Assembly: GCF_041734735.1 (NCBI RefSeq)
Contig: NC_134883.1
Span: 23,634,104-23,698,103, forward strand
Direction of reading: 5' to 3'
Length of the DNA stretch: 64,000 nt
Origin: Babylonia areolata
Lineage: Eukaryota; Mollusca; Gastropoda; Neogastropoda; Buccinidae
Position 1 is the first letter of the stretch. Each line of letters begins with the position of its first letter. The notes under the pieces were generated by a model that worked only from the letters and a program-made list of their open reading frames with translations, made no database searches and was not told the origin of the DNA. The position numbers were made by a program, and so were the translations under genes. Below, piece by piece: positions 48,701-63,250 of the stretch.

Positions 48701-48745
<45 letters not shown>

Positions 48746-48746
48746 G

Positions 48747-48790
<44 letters not shown>

Positions 48791-49084
48791 ATAAAATTGT
48801 ACGTTTGTGAGATACGCGTGTGTGTAGAAGTGTCCATTTGCGCGCGTATTGAATGTGCTATTGGATATTTTGTGTGTTAATGTTTTGCATCGGTGGGTGT
48901 GAATGTGCGCGTGAGCGGTGCCTTGTTCTTGTTGCTTATAGTCCAGCCGACCGCACAGGGCCATATCAGGACTGTCAAACCATACAAATGCTCAACCGCA
49001 TCAACACAAAACTGTCACATCTACAAAACAACAACAACAAAAACCACACACACTTAGACAAACCCACAAAATACAGGAGCGGTG

Positions 49085-49127
<43 letters not shown>

Positions 49128-49227
49128 CTGTGTGTGTGTGACGCAGCCAGCGTAGGCATATGGATACACCCCATAGAGTAACAGGGAAAAAAAAAACAGG
49201 TTTAATTTGTAGCAGACAAACGGCTTA

Positions 49228-49275
<48 letters not shown>

Positions 49276-52200
49276 CACACTATCTCTCGAGATAGATTAG
49301 AGAAAAGTTGAGCTTATTACTTACCATCTATACAAAAGTCCTGCAATATAACAGAAAAAAAGATCGTTAAAATCAGAGTTGTCAATTTTCCGTGATACAA
49401 AGATACCTTTATTTAAATGAATGACAACAGCTCCAACTAGCCTGTGAACCAGCCAGCCAGAAATGCAGATATAGGCGTATAGACTGACAGAAATGCAGAC
49501 AAACAGACCCAACCACACGTCATACACACCACATTTCAGTTATCCTTTTTGCAACGGACAATATCAATATTCCCCAAAACAAACCAGCCAAACAGAAATG
49601 CAAATTTTACGCTGTTTTGGTAACACAATACAAACGTATTTTGTACTTGTATTTTTTTTTTTATCACAACAGATTTCTCTGTGTGAAATTCGGGCTGCTC
49701 TCCCCAGGGAGACCGCGTCGCTACACTACAGCGCCACCCAATTTTTTTTGTATTTTTTTCAGCGTGCAGTTTTATTTGTTTTTCCTATCCAAGTGGATTT
49801 TTCTACAGAATTTTGCAAGGAACAACCCTTTTGTTGCCGTGGGTTCTTTTACGTGCGCTAAGTGCGTGCTGCACACTGGGCCTCGGTTTATCGTCTCATC
49901 CAAATGATGTATAATTCTTTTGAGACAAAATAAGGTCGTTAGCGAAAGCTAACAACACGAGGAAACAGCGGAAAAAGAATTTTTTCCAGTTAACTCATTG
50001 TTCCTCAGCTAAAAACCTCAAATCATATAATTCCGCTGTTGCCGTGAGTCCCCCATGTAAGTCAATGACTACGCGATAAGGCTCTACTCAACGCGCCCTT
50101 TCAAAATAACGTATCTCGGCCTCAACCAGGCCGCGAGAATGACGAACACCCCACCCCCCCGCCCCCCCACGTAACCTCCCCCCCCCCAACCCCCACACAT
50201 CTGAGCCCTTAGCACTTCCGGCTTTGAGTAAAAGCCGGCTATATGGACCCCTAAAACCCCACAATGGTAATTATAACTGCGGTGGTGTTCGAACCGGCGT
50301 CCTCCTAGCCATCCAGCCCGAGACGCTGACCACCGCACCAACACGGCGGCTGGCAAGACTGGAATGTCTAATCCCTTCCCTCAGCATAGCTATTCATTTC
50401 TTAGTGGATATTTGTGGAACGCAATTTTTTTCAAAACATTTTTTTTTTTCAGAACAAAAGGTGTGATTGCTCTTTCCATTAAGACAATATTGCTCAATGC
50501 ATATTTCATGACTATTGTATTATGTAAATCACATAAAACCATAAGATAACAAAAACAGCATAAAAAACAGACATGATGGTACACCCAAGATAGAAAATTA
50601 ACATGCATACGTCTTTGAAAGTCAGAAGGAACAATGATCTATAAATGATTGGACCTTACCTTGGAAAGCCATGAACAGAACATGAATATATTAAGCCACA
50701 TGATTAACAGGCATCTGTTATTCAAATATTAAATGTGGGTATCTTCACACAGCGAATGGAACCGGATTATCAGTTAAAAAATAACGAATGTAACTTCTGG
50801 ATTGATTGATTTTGCTGACTATAAATATCCAAATAAACATAGCATTTGGAATACTTATATGGATTTTTACCATGTATAAACATAGCTTCTGAGATATATT
50901 GATTTTACTGCTGCCTAAGCAGTCCATAACAGCACACACAATCGCGCACACAAATTCTATAACAGACTGATAATGAGCTGAACTTAAGCACACTCTCTAA
51001 CCCTCCATCCATTAAAACGCACACATTCATTGTCATAGAATGATATTCATCATAATAACATCAAGTGTCTGCACATTCTAATTTCACCAGAACCAAATAC
51101 CTAATCATTCCATAAAGTCTGGTTTCAAAATACTTAACCAATCTGCTCACCAGATGACGAAAGCTGTGTTGAGCAAGAGAGAAATCAAAAATAAACTGAG
51201 AAAAGAAAAGAAAAAGCCAAGCCAAGCGAAACGTGATACTAATACGAAACTAACTCGACTAGAAGCTATTTTTGTCCACACCAGAAAACATCTCTTGAAT
51301 GGAAACTTTCGGACATATCAGTTAATTCATATACAAAATCGTTCCAACTTCCAGTAACTGAACATACAAATTGTGTTCCCCCCAAAAAAAAAACAAAACA
51401 AAAAAAAACAGAAAGGGGCCACTCACCATTTGACCTTGTCTTGATAGGAGACTTAGAGTCTCCAGGCTTTCGTCGTGACGTAGGCGAACTTGTCGCAGAC
51501 GCCACCTGTCGACTAAGCTGTTCCTTTTCGCTGTTTGGGGGTGCTAGGAAAGGGAGGGCAATCCAGTCAGATCATGCATGCAAAACTGGCAGGACCCACT
51601 TCTAACTCTTCTTACGTTACGGGGGTCGTGAGGGGAAAGGGGGGTCAGAGTCGGCGGTGGGGGGTGGGGGAGTGGGGGAGGGGGTAGGCTGGTATAGAAT
51701 GGAAATTTGTTGCTTGAAGGCTCACGAAAGGTGACCACGTTACTGTGAAGGCCCACTTATCTCTCTTATCTCTTTGTTGCACTTGCGTTAACTGGCTTTA
51801 GCATTCTGAGAACCTTCATGGGGGTAGTTTATGGTAATAGTGGGTTTCGAGGCCTTTTGTGTCATCATAAGCAGAGTATGGAGTGGGAGTGGGGGTGAGG
51901 ATGTGGGGGGGGGGGGACCCTTCGCCAGACTAAACATTAGCTTTGCTAGGTACTAGTAAGTGTACATTGCTCCTTGCTGAACATATTATTGTTTCAGTCT
52001 GAGGGGAACGTTTTGCTTTTTAACACTACCACCACCACCACCACCACAACCACTCTCCTGCTAATGATTTCACCCAGTTCTTAAATACTGCCGCTGAAGT
52101 AACAGTAGCTGCTGATGCTGCTGACTTTAAAGTAAAGAGGAAAAGAAAAAAACGACACAAAGAATCGTCAACAGTTCAATAACCGACCAGTTGCAAGAAA

Positions 52201-54174
52201 CAAATAGCCAACAGCAAAAAAGAGGGCAACCTGTTGCATTTAAGATGGCATTCATCTTCTGACAGACTGGACATGTATATTGTCGAATACAGGATCAAAT
52301 TTTGGTCCAGTGTATGAACACCGTTTGTTCTACCTACTACGTGATTCTGATGCTGAAGTTCAAGTATTCTGCTTTTACATCCCAACGTACACAAGGTATA
52401 TTATGAATATGTAAAACACTGGATTAAACATGTCCTGAAAATATGTAAGTAGGGATCTTCTAGTTACTTTTTAGCAAAAGGGAACGGGCTCATAATAAAT
52501 AAAAGAAAAACAATGCTTGGAATGATATGCTGGTTATATCTGTCTTATTACTTTCACGGTGTATAGCCTGATCAGATACAATCGATTTCAGAAATGCGAG
52601 ACACGTCGCTTTTCTTATCCCGACTACTCCACAATATTTCAGATCATAGCTGTTCGAAATATTATGCAATGAAACAGTTTGATTGGAACGATGCCTTGTC
52701 ATAGCTATTTACTTTATCAACCACTGTTCTGCTTGACAAAGAAATAACTATCGATACCAGACTTTACTGAGACGCGGCCTGTTCGTTACGCCATTCGCAA
52801 GGTTCAAACTTTTCGATTTTTGAAATATATATATTTTATTCATTTACAGAAAAACGAGAAAATAATGTACTGATTTATCATTCAGATATTCCCTATGTAT
52901 TTTCAACCACATTCACAACATCATAGCGTTTAGATACTTTCAATATTTTGTTAACCCGTTTGCAACTGAACGGTAAACTAAGTTTTCTTTTGAAATCAAG
53001 TACGTTTCGACTACTCATAATTATATAAAAGGATATTCTCTTTTAAGCATTGCACCTTTCAGGTAAAGTAGGCCTGGATTTCCCGTCGATTCTGTGTCTG
53101 AAATGCCTGCTGTTTTTGGTTTACAAAATCTAGTCTATGACCATTTATTTGATCGAAATATAATTACATTCATTCATAATAATGCGAGATGCAGGTGGTC
53201 TGGTAAATGCACATGAACTTTATCCAAAACAAGATTTTATTCACACATTGTTACAACATCTCAACTGATAGGAAAATATATTCAAACATTACTTTATTGT
53301 ATACAACCCACGTTATTCAGCTCTGTTGTTTCAATCACTTTCCAAATCCTATTTTGAGAAAACATTTTTCAACAACCAATCTATAGGAAGCTGTCTTTTA
53401 TTTTCTTGTTATCATGTAGTACACGAAATAGTTTGCAACATTGAATACTGCGTGATGCAAGTTAAAGATAAATCAGTTTAGTTACATCAATAAACTTTCA
53501 AAAACCATTGTTTCTGAGAACAGCTGACTAATAATGTCATGCACGAAAACTTGACTGTGAAGAAAACCTTGGAAGGAGCTAACAACGCACACCACACTAC
53601 CAACCTACAATGAAGGAAGAAACCACAAAACCACTAATGACTCGAAGGAACACTACGAATACACTATCACAGCAAGAATAAGAAAAACTGACTACACAAA
53701 TAGTACAACTATGTATCAAACCTTACGCGGCAAATAAATAAATAAATAAACAGATAAATAAATAGATAAATGAATAAACAATAAACAAACAAACAAATAA
53801 ATAGATAAATAAATGAATAAATAAAATTGAACAATAAATGATAAATTTTACATAGTACCACCATGGACCAAGCCTTAATTTACAAATAAAATAAATGAAT
53901 AAAAAAAAAAGGGACTGAACTCATGAAACAAATTGGCTATTGTGCTGTATAGGTATGTTCATACATGAGTACATACGTTTACATAAGTACATAAGTATGT
54001 ATATGTGTGTCTATCGATGTATATGTTATTATGTAACCATTGTGTCTGCACTTTACCTCATGTAAGCATATTCATGTGTGTGATTATGTATCTGTGAGTT
54101 TATATGAGTAGGCTACTTCCATGCAGGCATGCATACATTCGTGAAGCATACATGTGAAAGGAAGGTGCGCGCGC

Positions 54175-54222
<48 letters not shown>

Positions 54223-54713
54223 AAGTGAGTGCATGCGCGTGTACATGTGCTTGCGCTTGAATACGTGCTTGCGCATACACGCTAGTAGTACACCACTTGT
54301 TTACAAACATTTTCTGTCTTTCTTATTTGGAGCAATGACAGGCATGCAATACACAACCTGATATTTTTGCCTCTGGTTGCATAGCCGTGAAACAAGGGAC
54401 TGGGGTCTAAGCTACTGAATAAAAACACCGACTTGATGGAAAGAATAATTGAAGACATCATTCTGGTTATGGCTGCTCCGTTGAAAGAAAAAAGTCTTAG
54501 CACAGCCCTTCATAACTGAATGAATCGAAGAAAAATATTCATGCTGAATAAACAACTATGGATGAAGTCAAACTTAGTAAAGTACCCAAGCAAACCAAAC
54601 ACTAAACTTTTCTTATTCGCAAAATGAGCCAAAAGCTAACAGGCCCACACTAGCACCACGAAAAAAAAAAATCAAAACAGCGCATACACGTTTTCAGTCA
54701 TACAAAATATCGA

Positions 54714-54752
<39 letters not shown>

Positions 54753-57700
54753 CAACGCTTGTCAAACGAGAAGGAAGGTAAAAAATACATCTCGGCAGAC
54801 TGAAGCAAAGGGACGTAAAAAGACGTGCACTGAATCAGAGATGAAAGAGTTGTCTACCTGTCTATGGTGCAGGAAGCGGAAACAAGATAGAAAGGACGAC
54901 AGGAAGTGACCCACTACAACAACGGGATTGTCTGTGCGGCAGAAAAGGGAAACACGTGACGTGTGAGAGGGATGGTGAGAACATCAGCGTCAAAGGATGG
55001 AGGTGGAAGGAGGAGGGGAGAAGTGGGAGAGTATGGGGGTGTGGGGGGTGGGGGGTGGGGGGTAGGGGGGTAGAACACAACGTCTGCTTCAAAGGATCAA
55101 TCAATGGTTAGTAACAATAAGGCACCAAAAACACAGAAGGCCTAGCCCACACACATGAGGACACTGGGAAAGGAGTTTTTCGATAAAAGAAATCATTGCA
55201 AGGAAGCACGCTGACAGCTCCTTTAGGTTTTGTTTTACTCTATTTTATAGCAATCCTCTGAAGGAGGATAGACTTGCTGCTTTCTGTCAGCACAGCTTTC
55301 AAAACCAACCGAGACTTCTAGAAAAAAAAATATGTACGGACCAAATATATATATATATATATAACGCCCTTCCAAATCAAATCAAATTAAATCATGTTGC
55401 CTTTATTATAGCCAGCCGTTGAGGTGACATTCTATGGCTGAATATTCTTCCACGTGCTCTTAATTCAAAATATACTTGAAAAAAAAAAGTGACAACAGCC
55501 AGTCATGGTGTTACTTAAAAGCCACAAGCTGAAACTCCTTTCGATGTCTTCAAACAGGAATTTGCTGGAAATATTTTACACCTGGTAAAAAGTCAACGTA
55601 CTTCCTTTCCCTAAGTTACCGTCACCCCGTACTTGTTTATTTAGATTACATAATTAAAAAAAAAAAATAAAAAAAATAAAGCCGTGGCTTTAATGGTGCA
55701 GTATTGTCACAACTAAAAGATACAATCAGATCAGCATTTTGCCTAAAGACAAAGCAATCAGCGATGTGCCAGATTATCAATTTAAAAACAAAAAGCAGCA
55801 GCTGGCTGTTCCAAGCAGAAAATTTGAACGTTTTGCATAAAAGCAGAAAAGTCATCTTATACGAATGGTACATAAAGACGACCAATAGGATTATTTTCAA
55901 GTGAGAAATGGAATGTCGAACAGATCCATCTAGGTACTTTTTTTTAATCCTGTAGCAAAGAATTAAGCAAATGTAAATCGAAAAAAACCACCTTTTTTTG
56001 GAACACAAGTTTGTATTGCTCTTTTTTTTATTATATATAATCTTTTTTCCCGGATAGGGAAATATCATCGATAAAGTTTTTAATTATTTACTTCATCTAC
56101 AATACCGGCCTTTAGCAACTATTATTGAAAACTTGTTGTTTTTACAATACGTACAGAGTACTAGAAGCCCAAAGTGTATGTGACATAAAAAAAAAATCAC
56201 TGCTGCTGACTGAATAGAAGTCTTTTGAACTTGACAACATCAACCAGCTTGTCCTAACAATCAACTAGTGGAACTCGAGTTCAATTAATCGACTTGTTAA
56301 AAAAAGAAAAAAAGAAGGAAAACACATTTGTGAACTTTTCCTCTTGCAGAAAAAAAGGTTTGAAACGCATTTGTGTTATAAACAACAAAGCGAACAAAAC
56401 AAAAACAAAAAAAAAAAGTGTAATGGAAAAGCTATTTCTGGGGGTCGAAGTGGTAGAGGGGCTTTTAAATGTTAAAAAGTATTCCAGCACTGCGTTGGTT
56501 AAGAACTCTCATTTTTCTTCAAATTCTATACTTTTTTTTGTGACACACACCTACGATATCGGCGACAACAGCATTACAAAATCATATCCATAATAATCAA
56601 ACACACACACACATACACACGCACGCACGCGTACGTAAAGACAGACAGACACACACACACAAGCACAACCACAATATGTACAATCACACAGAAGATACTA
56701 AGGGCGAGAATATTTCCACAACGTAGTAGGGTTTACTTCAAAGAACAATATTAACACACATTTGATAGCAAACACATAAACATACGTATTCTTAACGCAC
56801 CAGCCCCCTTTCCTACCCTTATCATCCACACAGATAACTTACAGAAGCCTACACACTTCTTTTGCATAACGTGTCCAGTATTCATACCACATAATTATAA
56901 TTATCGTAATTACAACCACATCAACAACACATTCTCATCATATTATCGCAGGGTGAATGCAACTTCATGGAACACAAACACATACACAATATTATATTAT
57001 ATTATATTATATTATATTATATTATATTATATTATATACTTACAGCTGGATCGGGTGTCGGACTCCACCAGGGTCCCCAAAGAACGACGGCGTGGTCCCA
57101 GTTCCGAGTCCCCCTCGCCGCTGTTTGTACTTGCTAGTCTCTGCAGATGTTGGACAGACGGAAAAAAAACACCATCAAACAAAAATGAGGTTTGTTAATC
57201 AAGGTGAAGTTATTTTCCCCCCCTTTGTTGGTTCTTAATGTGTTGTTATTTTGCAAAGATGCTAAAAATCTGACTTTGCCGTAATTTCCTGATCCATGTA
57301 TATAAACAAAGAAGAAGAAGAAGAAGAAGAAAAAAAAGAAAACAACAACAACAACAGCAACAAGAAAAATAAACACAAAAACATGAAAAAAACAACAACA
57401 ATACCACCCCCATCCCTCTAAAAAAACACACAAAAAAAACAACCAAAACAAACAAAAACATAAGAAAACATTCATAAAGAGACGCTAAAAGAAAGCGTCC
57501 CAGCTTGTACTGTCACCTGTTGTGTTGGATGGGTGGGTGTTTAATTCTAGTAAAATTTTCCGTCTGTCTGTCTACCTGCCTGTCTGGTTTTCAATCTGCC
57601 AATCAATCTATCTAGATACAGGCATACGCATAAATATATATGCTACGGACACGGTGCAGCAGATAATGGGGGCGGAAAACAACAAAAACAACAACACAAC

Positions 57701-59037
57701 AACAACAAAACACAAATAAAACAAGAGAGGCAAGGCCTTCAAGACTCACTTGTGATACACTTAAAAAAAAAAAAAAAAAAAAAAAAATCCAAGCTTTTTA
57801 TGTATTGAATATAATTTCAAAATGTAATGTTTAAGATGAGAAAGATCAGTTTAAAGCAAATTAACTCCCCTAGCATTAATTACAGAGTAATTTCCCTTTT
57901 TTACTATCTGCACCAAAACGTTTGCAAAATAAATAAAACTTCCATGCTTAGCAAAAGAAGTTCCTGTTTGAACAAAAAATGATAATAATGACTGCTCTTG
58001 TTGTTGGGTCAGAATATCAGATCAAAGTGCCAAGTTCAGAGAATACAAAAAATATAAATATAACAGTAAATGCAGTTTGCATATAATTAGGCTTCATTTT
58101 TTATTTTTTGGTGCCCATCCCAGAGGTGCAATATTGTTTTAAACAAGATGACTGAAAAGAACTGAATTTTTCCTATTTTTATGCCTAATTTGGTGTCAAC
58201 TGACAAAGTATTTGCAGAGAAAATGTCAATGTTAAAGTTTACCACGGACACACAGACACACACACACAAACACACAGACAACCGAACACCGGGTTAAAAC
58301 TTGTTTACACAAGTGAGTCAAAAAAACCACTCTGCATTAAAACCACCCCAGGAACTGAACACTGAACTGTACCGGAGAGGAGGCGCCTCGCTTGACGTGT
58401 CGCGACTTGCCCTTGACCTTGCTGGGGTCAGGGCTGGCGGAGGTCAAGGGTGGGGGCACGGAGGACTTGGGCAGCTCGAAGCTCTGGATGACCACGTGGT
58501 CCCTCAGGGGGTACCAGTGAGGCTTGTTGTCCAGGAACCCGAACTCTGTGTCACAGACACAGACACATAATGCACAGACACATGACACAAGACACAGACA
58601 CACACACACACACACACACACACCCAGAGGCACAAACACAAAGACGCAGACAGACAGACAGACAAACACACACACAAGAGAATCAAGAATCAAGAATATT
58701 TAATACTTTCATCCCTTTTGGGGCATGGAGGACATCATATAACAGCAATATTATTTTACACCAAAATTAAACATAAACAATTAAAATAACATAACTATCA
58801 GAAACAAAATACAAACTATATGAAACACAACATAAATGATGATGGTATTTTTCTGGTATTAAAACCTCAGGATAGGTCATACTACGTTGCTCATCTTTGC
58901 GACATTACTTAAGTTTAACCAAATTGTCTTGGCTGCATGAAATAACGTACACAGAAAGCCTCTTCCAACAAGAAAAAATTAAACAATCGTTGGCCTTTTT
59001 TTTTCGCTGACGTTGTATTTTTCATTTATTTTACACA

Positions 59038-59094
<57 letters not shown>

Positions 59095-61699
59095 CACATG
59101 AAAATGAGTCTGACGGTTTGGTGACAGTATGAGAGAATCAAACAACGAAAGGACGGGAGGGGGAAAAAAAAGCAGTAAAGTCAGGAATGAAAGAAGGGAA
59201 GAAAGAATGATTTTCAAAGGAAAAGCACGACAAAAACATTTAGTATAAAATGAAAGTACATGCACAAAAGAAAAAAGAAAGTATGCTGGTTAAGAGGGTG
59301 TGACAAGATACATAAGAAAAACGAGAACAGTTTATGATGAACATATATACCCATATATATTTTCCCATGTAACAGGAAAAGAGCAGCTTACTTTACCAGA
59401 AAGATGATTTATTAATGATGTTATTGTCGAATCACTTGTGCTAATCACTTTAGACTTAAATACATTATGATATATTTTCTATTTAAAAAAAAGAAAAGAA
59501 AAAGATTCATAACCAGAAAATGAATTGAACGGATCCATCTGAGAAAAGGCAGAAGAGTGAGAGAGAGAGAAATCAACACGAAAAGAAGAAGAAGAAGAAG
59601 AAGAAGGAGGAGGAGGGAGGATGATGATGATGAGAAGAACAAGAATGAAGAAGAAGAAGGAGGAGGAGGAGAAGGAGAAGGAGGAGGGAGGAGGATGAGG
59701 ATGAGAAGAACAAGAATGAAGAAGAAGAAGGAGGAGGAGGGAGGAGGATGAGGATGATGAGAAGAAGAACATGAATGAAGAAGAACAAGAAGAAGAAGAA
59801 GAAGAAGAAGAAGAAGAGAGAGGAGGAGGAGGGAGGAGGAGAGGAGGAGGAGGAGGAGGAGGAGGAGGAGGATGAGAAGAAGAACAACATGAATGAAGAA
59901 GAAGAAGAAGAAGAAGAAGAAGAAGAAGAAGAATGAGGAGGAGGAGGAGGGAGGAGGAGAGGAGGAGGAGGAGGAGGAGGAGGAGGATGAGAAGAAGAAC
60001 AACATGAATGAAGAAGAAGAAGAAGGAGGAGGAGGAGGAGGGAGGAGGAGAGGAGGAGGAGGAGGAGGAGAAGAAGAACAACATGAATGAAGAAGAAGAA
60101 GAAGAAGAAGAAGAAGAAGAAGAAGGAAAACAAAACAACAACAAGAAAGGAGAAGAAGAAGAAGGAGGAGGAGAAGGAGGATGAGGAAGGAGGATGAGGA
60201 TGAGGATGAGAAGAAGAACAAAATGAATGAAGAGGAAGAAGAGGAGGAGGAGGAGGAGGAGGAGCAGAAGCAGAAGAAGAAGAAGTAGAAGAAGAAGAAG
60301 AAGAAGAAGAAGAACAACAACAACAACAACAATAACAAGAAGAACAAGAACAAGCAGAACAACAACAACAAGACGACGAAAGAAGCCCCCACTCACCTGA
60401 CAGCTCCAGAACGAGCTCCCCGAGGAAGTCGTTGGCTTTGAAGCGGTCGTAGTCCCAGACGGTCAGCTCCAGCACCTTGTTGCACAGCTCCCCCCGAGCC
60501 ACGTCCTGGAAGACCAGCGTCTGGTGCCACTCCGGGTTCAGCGTCCGCGCGATGTGCTTCGTCCTCCGCTTGTTCTCTGGCCTGCCGGCACCATCGTGAT
60601 GATGACGATGTGAATGATGGTAACTAAAGTGATCGATGCACTTGCTCACTAGACTCACACTCTCTCCTCATACCAATAATAGCAGGGCCACATGGTGTGG
60701 TTTTTGTTTAGTATAGAGTGTTTACTATTGCCTCAAAAACAAACAAAAACAAAACAAAAAAAAACAACAACAAAAAAAAAAATCATGGATGAGTACACTA
60801 AAGCAGCTTTTAAGCAACACACAGCGCAACCAAAAAGCACGCCCTCCACAAAGCAGCACACAGGCCATCAAGGATTTCCTTGCAACTCACATCAGTACAA
60901 CCTGTGCCAGTTTTCATTTCATCTGGGAGACTTCGATTTAGCTGTGCTAACAAGTTTTATTCCTTCCCATAACATACTGTGCTTACTAATTATGAACCAT
61001 AGCTTTCCCAATAGGTTGGACTAAAGTAACCAATCCTGGCTTGTCCTAGTGACGCCAAGTGAATGATTGACAGATTGGCTGCCAAATCCTGACTCGTCCC
61101 ATTCAACAGTTTGTGGGTCAAATCACCTCTAAGGGAGAGAACCAAGTGTGCAACTGAATGCGAGTCGAATTACCTCTAAGGGAGAAAACCAAGTGTTTGT
61201 TTGCCTGGTTTGACAGCAGTCTCGTCCCTTCCGGAGCCATCAGCAATCTCGACAATACAATAGCAGTGAACCATCATCACTTCCCACCCTCCCACTGTCT
61301 TCCCATAGCAAGTGACCCACAGACACCAATCACAATCAGCTTTAAGGTGTTCTCAATCAAAGCAGGAGAAAAAACACATTCCAGTGACTCCCCATAGCTG
61401 TCCAAGGAGGGTGATGAAAGAAAAAAAAGTAAACTGATGAAATACATGGTGGAAAAAAAATAAAGGAAGAAAACAACAACAAAAAAACAACAGCAAAACA
61501 AAAGAAGAAGAAAAAAAAACAAAGCAAAAAATAATAATAACAACAACAAATGATAGTAATCAATGAATGACTCATTGATAATTCATTTTGAACCTTATGC
61601 TTCAGGATCCAATTGATGAAAGTGTATGTGTGCGTGCGTGCGTGCGTGCGTGCGTATGTATGTGTGTGTGTGTGTGTGTGTGTGTTTGTGTGTGTGTGT

Positions 61700-61760
<61 letters not shown>

Positions 61761-63029
61761 GAAACAAAAACGAAACGGAGAGAGAAATAAAAACGAATAC
61801 CAGACTACCAGTACCCCACCCACCCACCCACCTCCCAACCCACCATATTCCTTTCTCCGATTCGCAGACCAATTCTGAGTTTAGCTCTCAGACTATTATC
61901 AAATTCATTACGGACCAAGTATTGTTCTAATGTCAAGTGCATATGCTTTAGTAACCTGACAATTAAGCATATAATTTTTTAAATTATTTTTTTAATTGTA
62001 GCTTGATGAAGCCTTTTGTAAAGAAAGTGTGACTTCATAAATGACTGAGAACGTTGATGTTTTTGACTTTTTGCATTCATTGTCAGTTGTTTCGCTTGTC
62101 AGTTTAACGACTTCTCTTTTACGAAGTCCTTTAAGTAATTTCCTATAATTGTATTTAGAATTTTTTTTTTTCAAATTTCACTCTCATTTCACCCTCATTT
62201 GCCCAGTTTCCCCCAAACCCTCTATTCATTCACATCTCCCACCCCTGGTAACCGATAATACTCAAAAGCATTCACAAATACTTTAACAAAAATGTCTTCA
62301 ATCACCGATAAGTGTGACGGGACATTAAACAAAAAAAATTCATCCTCCCCCATTCCCACTCCCCCACATCTCCCACCAAAATGAACTCGCCCCTCACACT
62401 CACCCTCTGCCGGGCAGGAGGTAGACTTTCACGAAGGGGTCGGAGAGTCCATTGATGTCGCGGGGCCGCAGGTTGACGGCCTGAATCACGTGCACGTTCA
62501 ACGTGTTGTCATAGTCGTCGTGGCTCAACTGCAGCTGTAGGTTTTTGACAAGAGGAGGATGATCAGGGGTCTCTCATTAGCATTTTGATCAGTAAGAATT
62601 TATGTGTAAATGTGTGTGTGCGTGTGTGTGTGAGTGTGTGTGTGGGGGAGGTGGAGGGGGCGTGGAGGAGGGTCTAGGAGGAGGGGGGCAATGGGTTGAC
62701 AGAATGACTTATTTGATATACTAAAGCTCTATGGATTTGCAGTGGTGGTATGGGAGGGGGGGGGGGGGGCGCTGGGGAAGGCTGGATTGGGGGTGGGAGG
62801 GGATGTGAGGAGGATTGACTGAGTGAATGATTTATTGATCAGCAGTGCACGTGGTGTTGAATTCGTATGAACGTTTAGTGGCTCGACAGTTTCAGGGCAT
62901 TAATTAAGAAGGAAAATAAGAGAGATAAATTTTGTAAACATCGCCACTGCACCAATGTCGAAGCTCACCCTAAAGCCATCATATGAACACACATACACAC
63001 ACTCACAAACATACACACACACACACTCA

Positions 63030-63076
<47 letters not shown>

Positions 63077-63194
63077 AAGGCGCTAGACTGACACATAACA
63101 TTATCGCGTTGCAGTTTCAACTTTACTTCTATTGTGTATCAATATTTGTGCAACGAGGAATGCACTTTCTTACCAGACATAAGTACGAAATATG

Positions 63195-63250
<56 letters not shown>

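Noticed and set aside
50290-50358. tRNA gene on the minus strand
   Set aside because: Same reason: B box present, but stems do not close and the sequence runs into a SINE body.
59445-60658. Long minus-strand frames of 305-361 residues (poly-Ser/Leu/Pro/Phe)
   Set aside because: They are translations of the polypurine tract. Only the part at 60397-60581 is a true exon.
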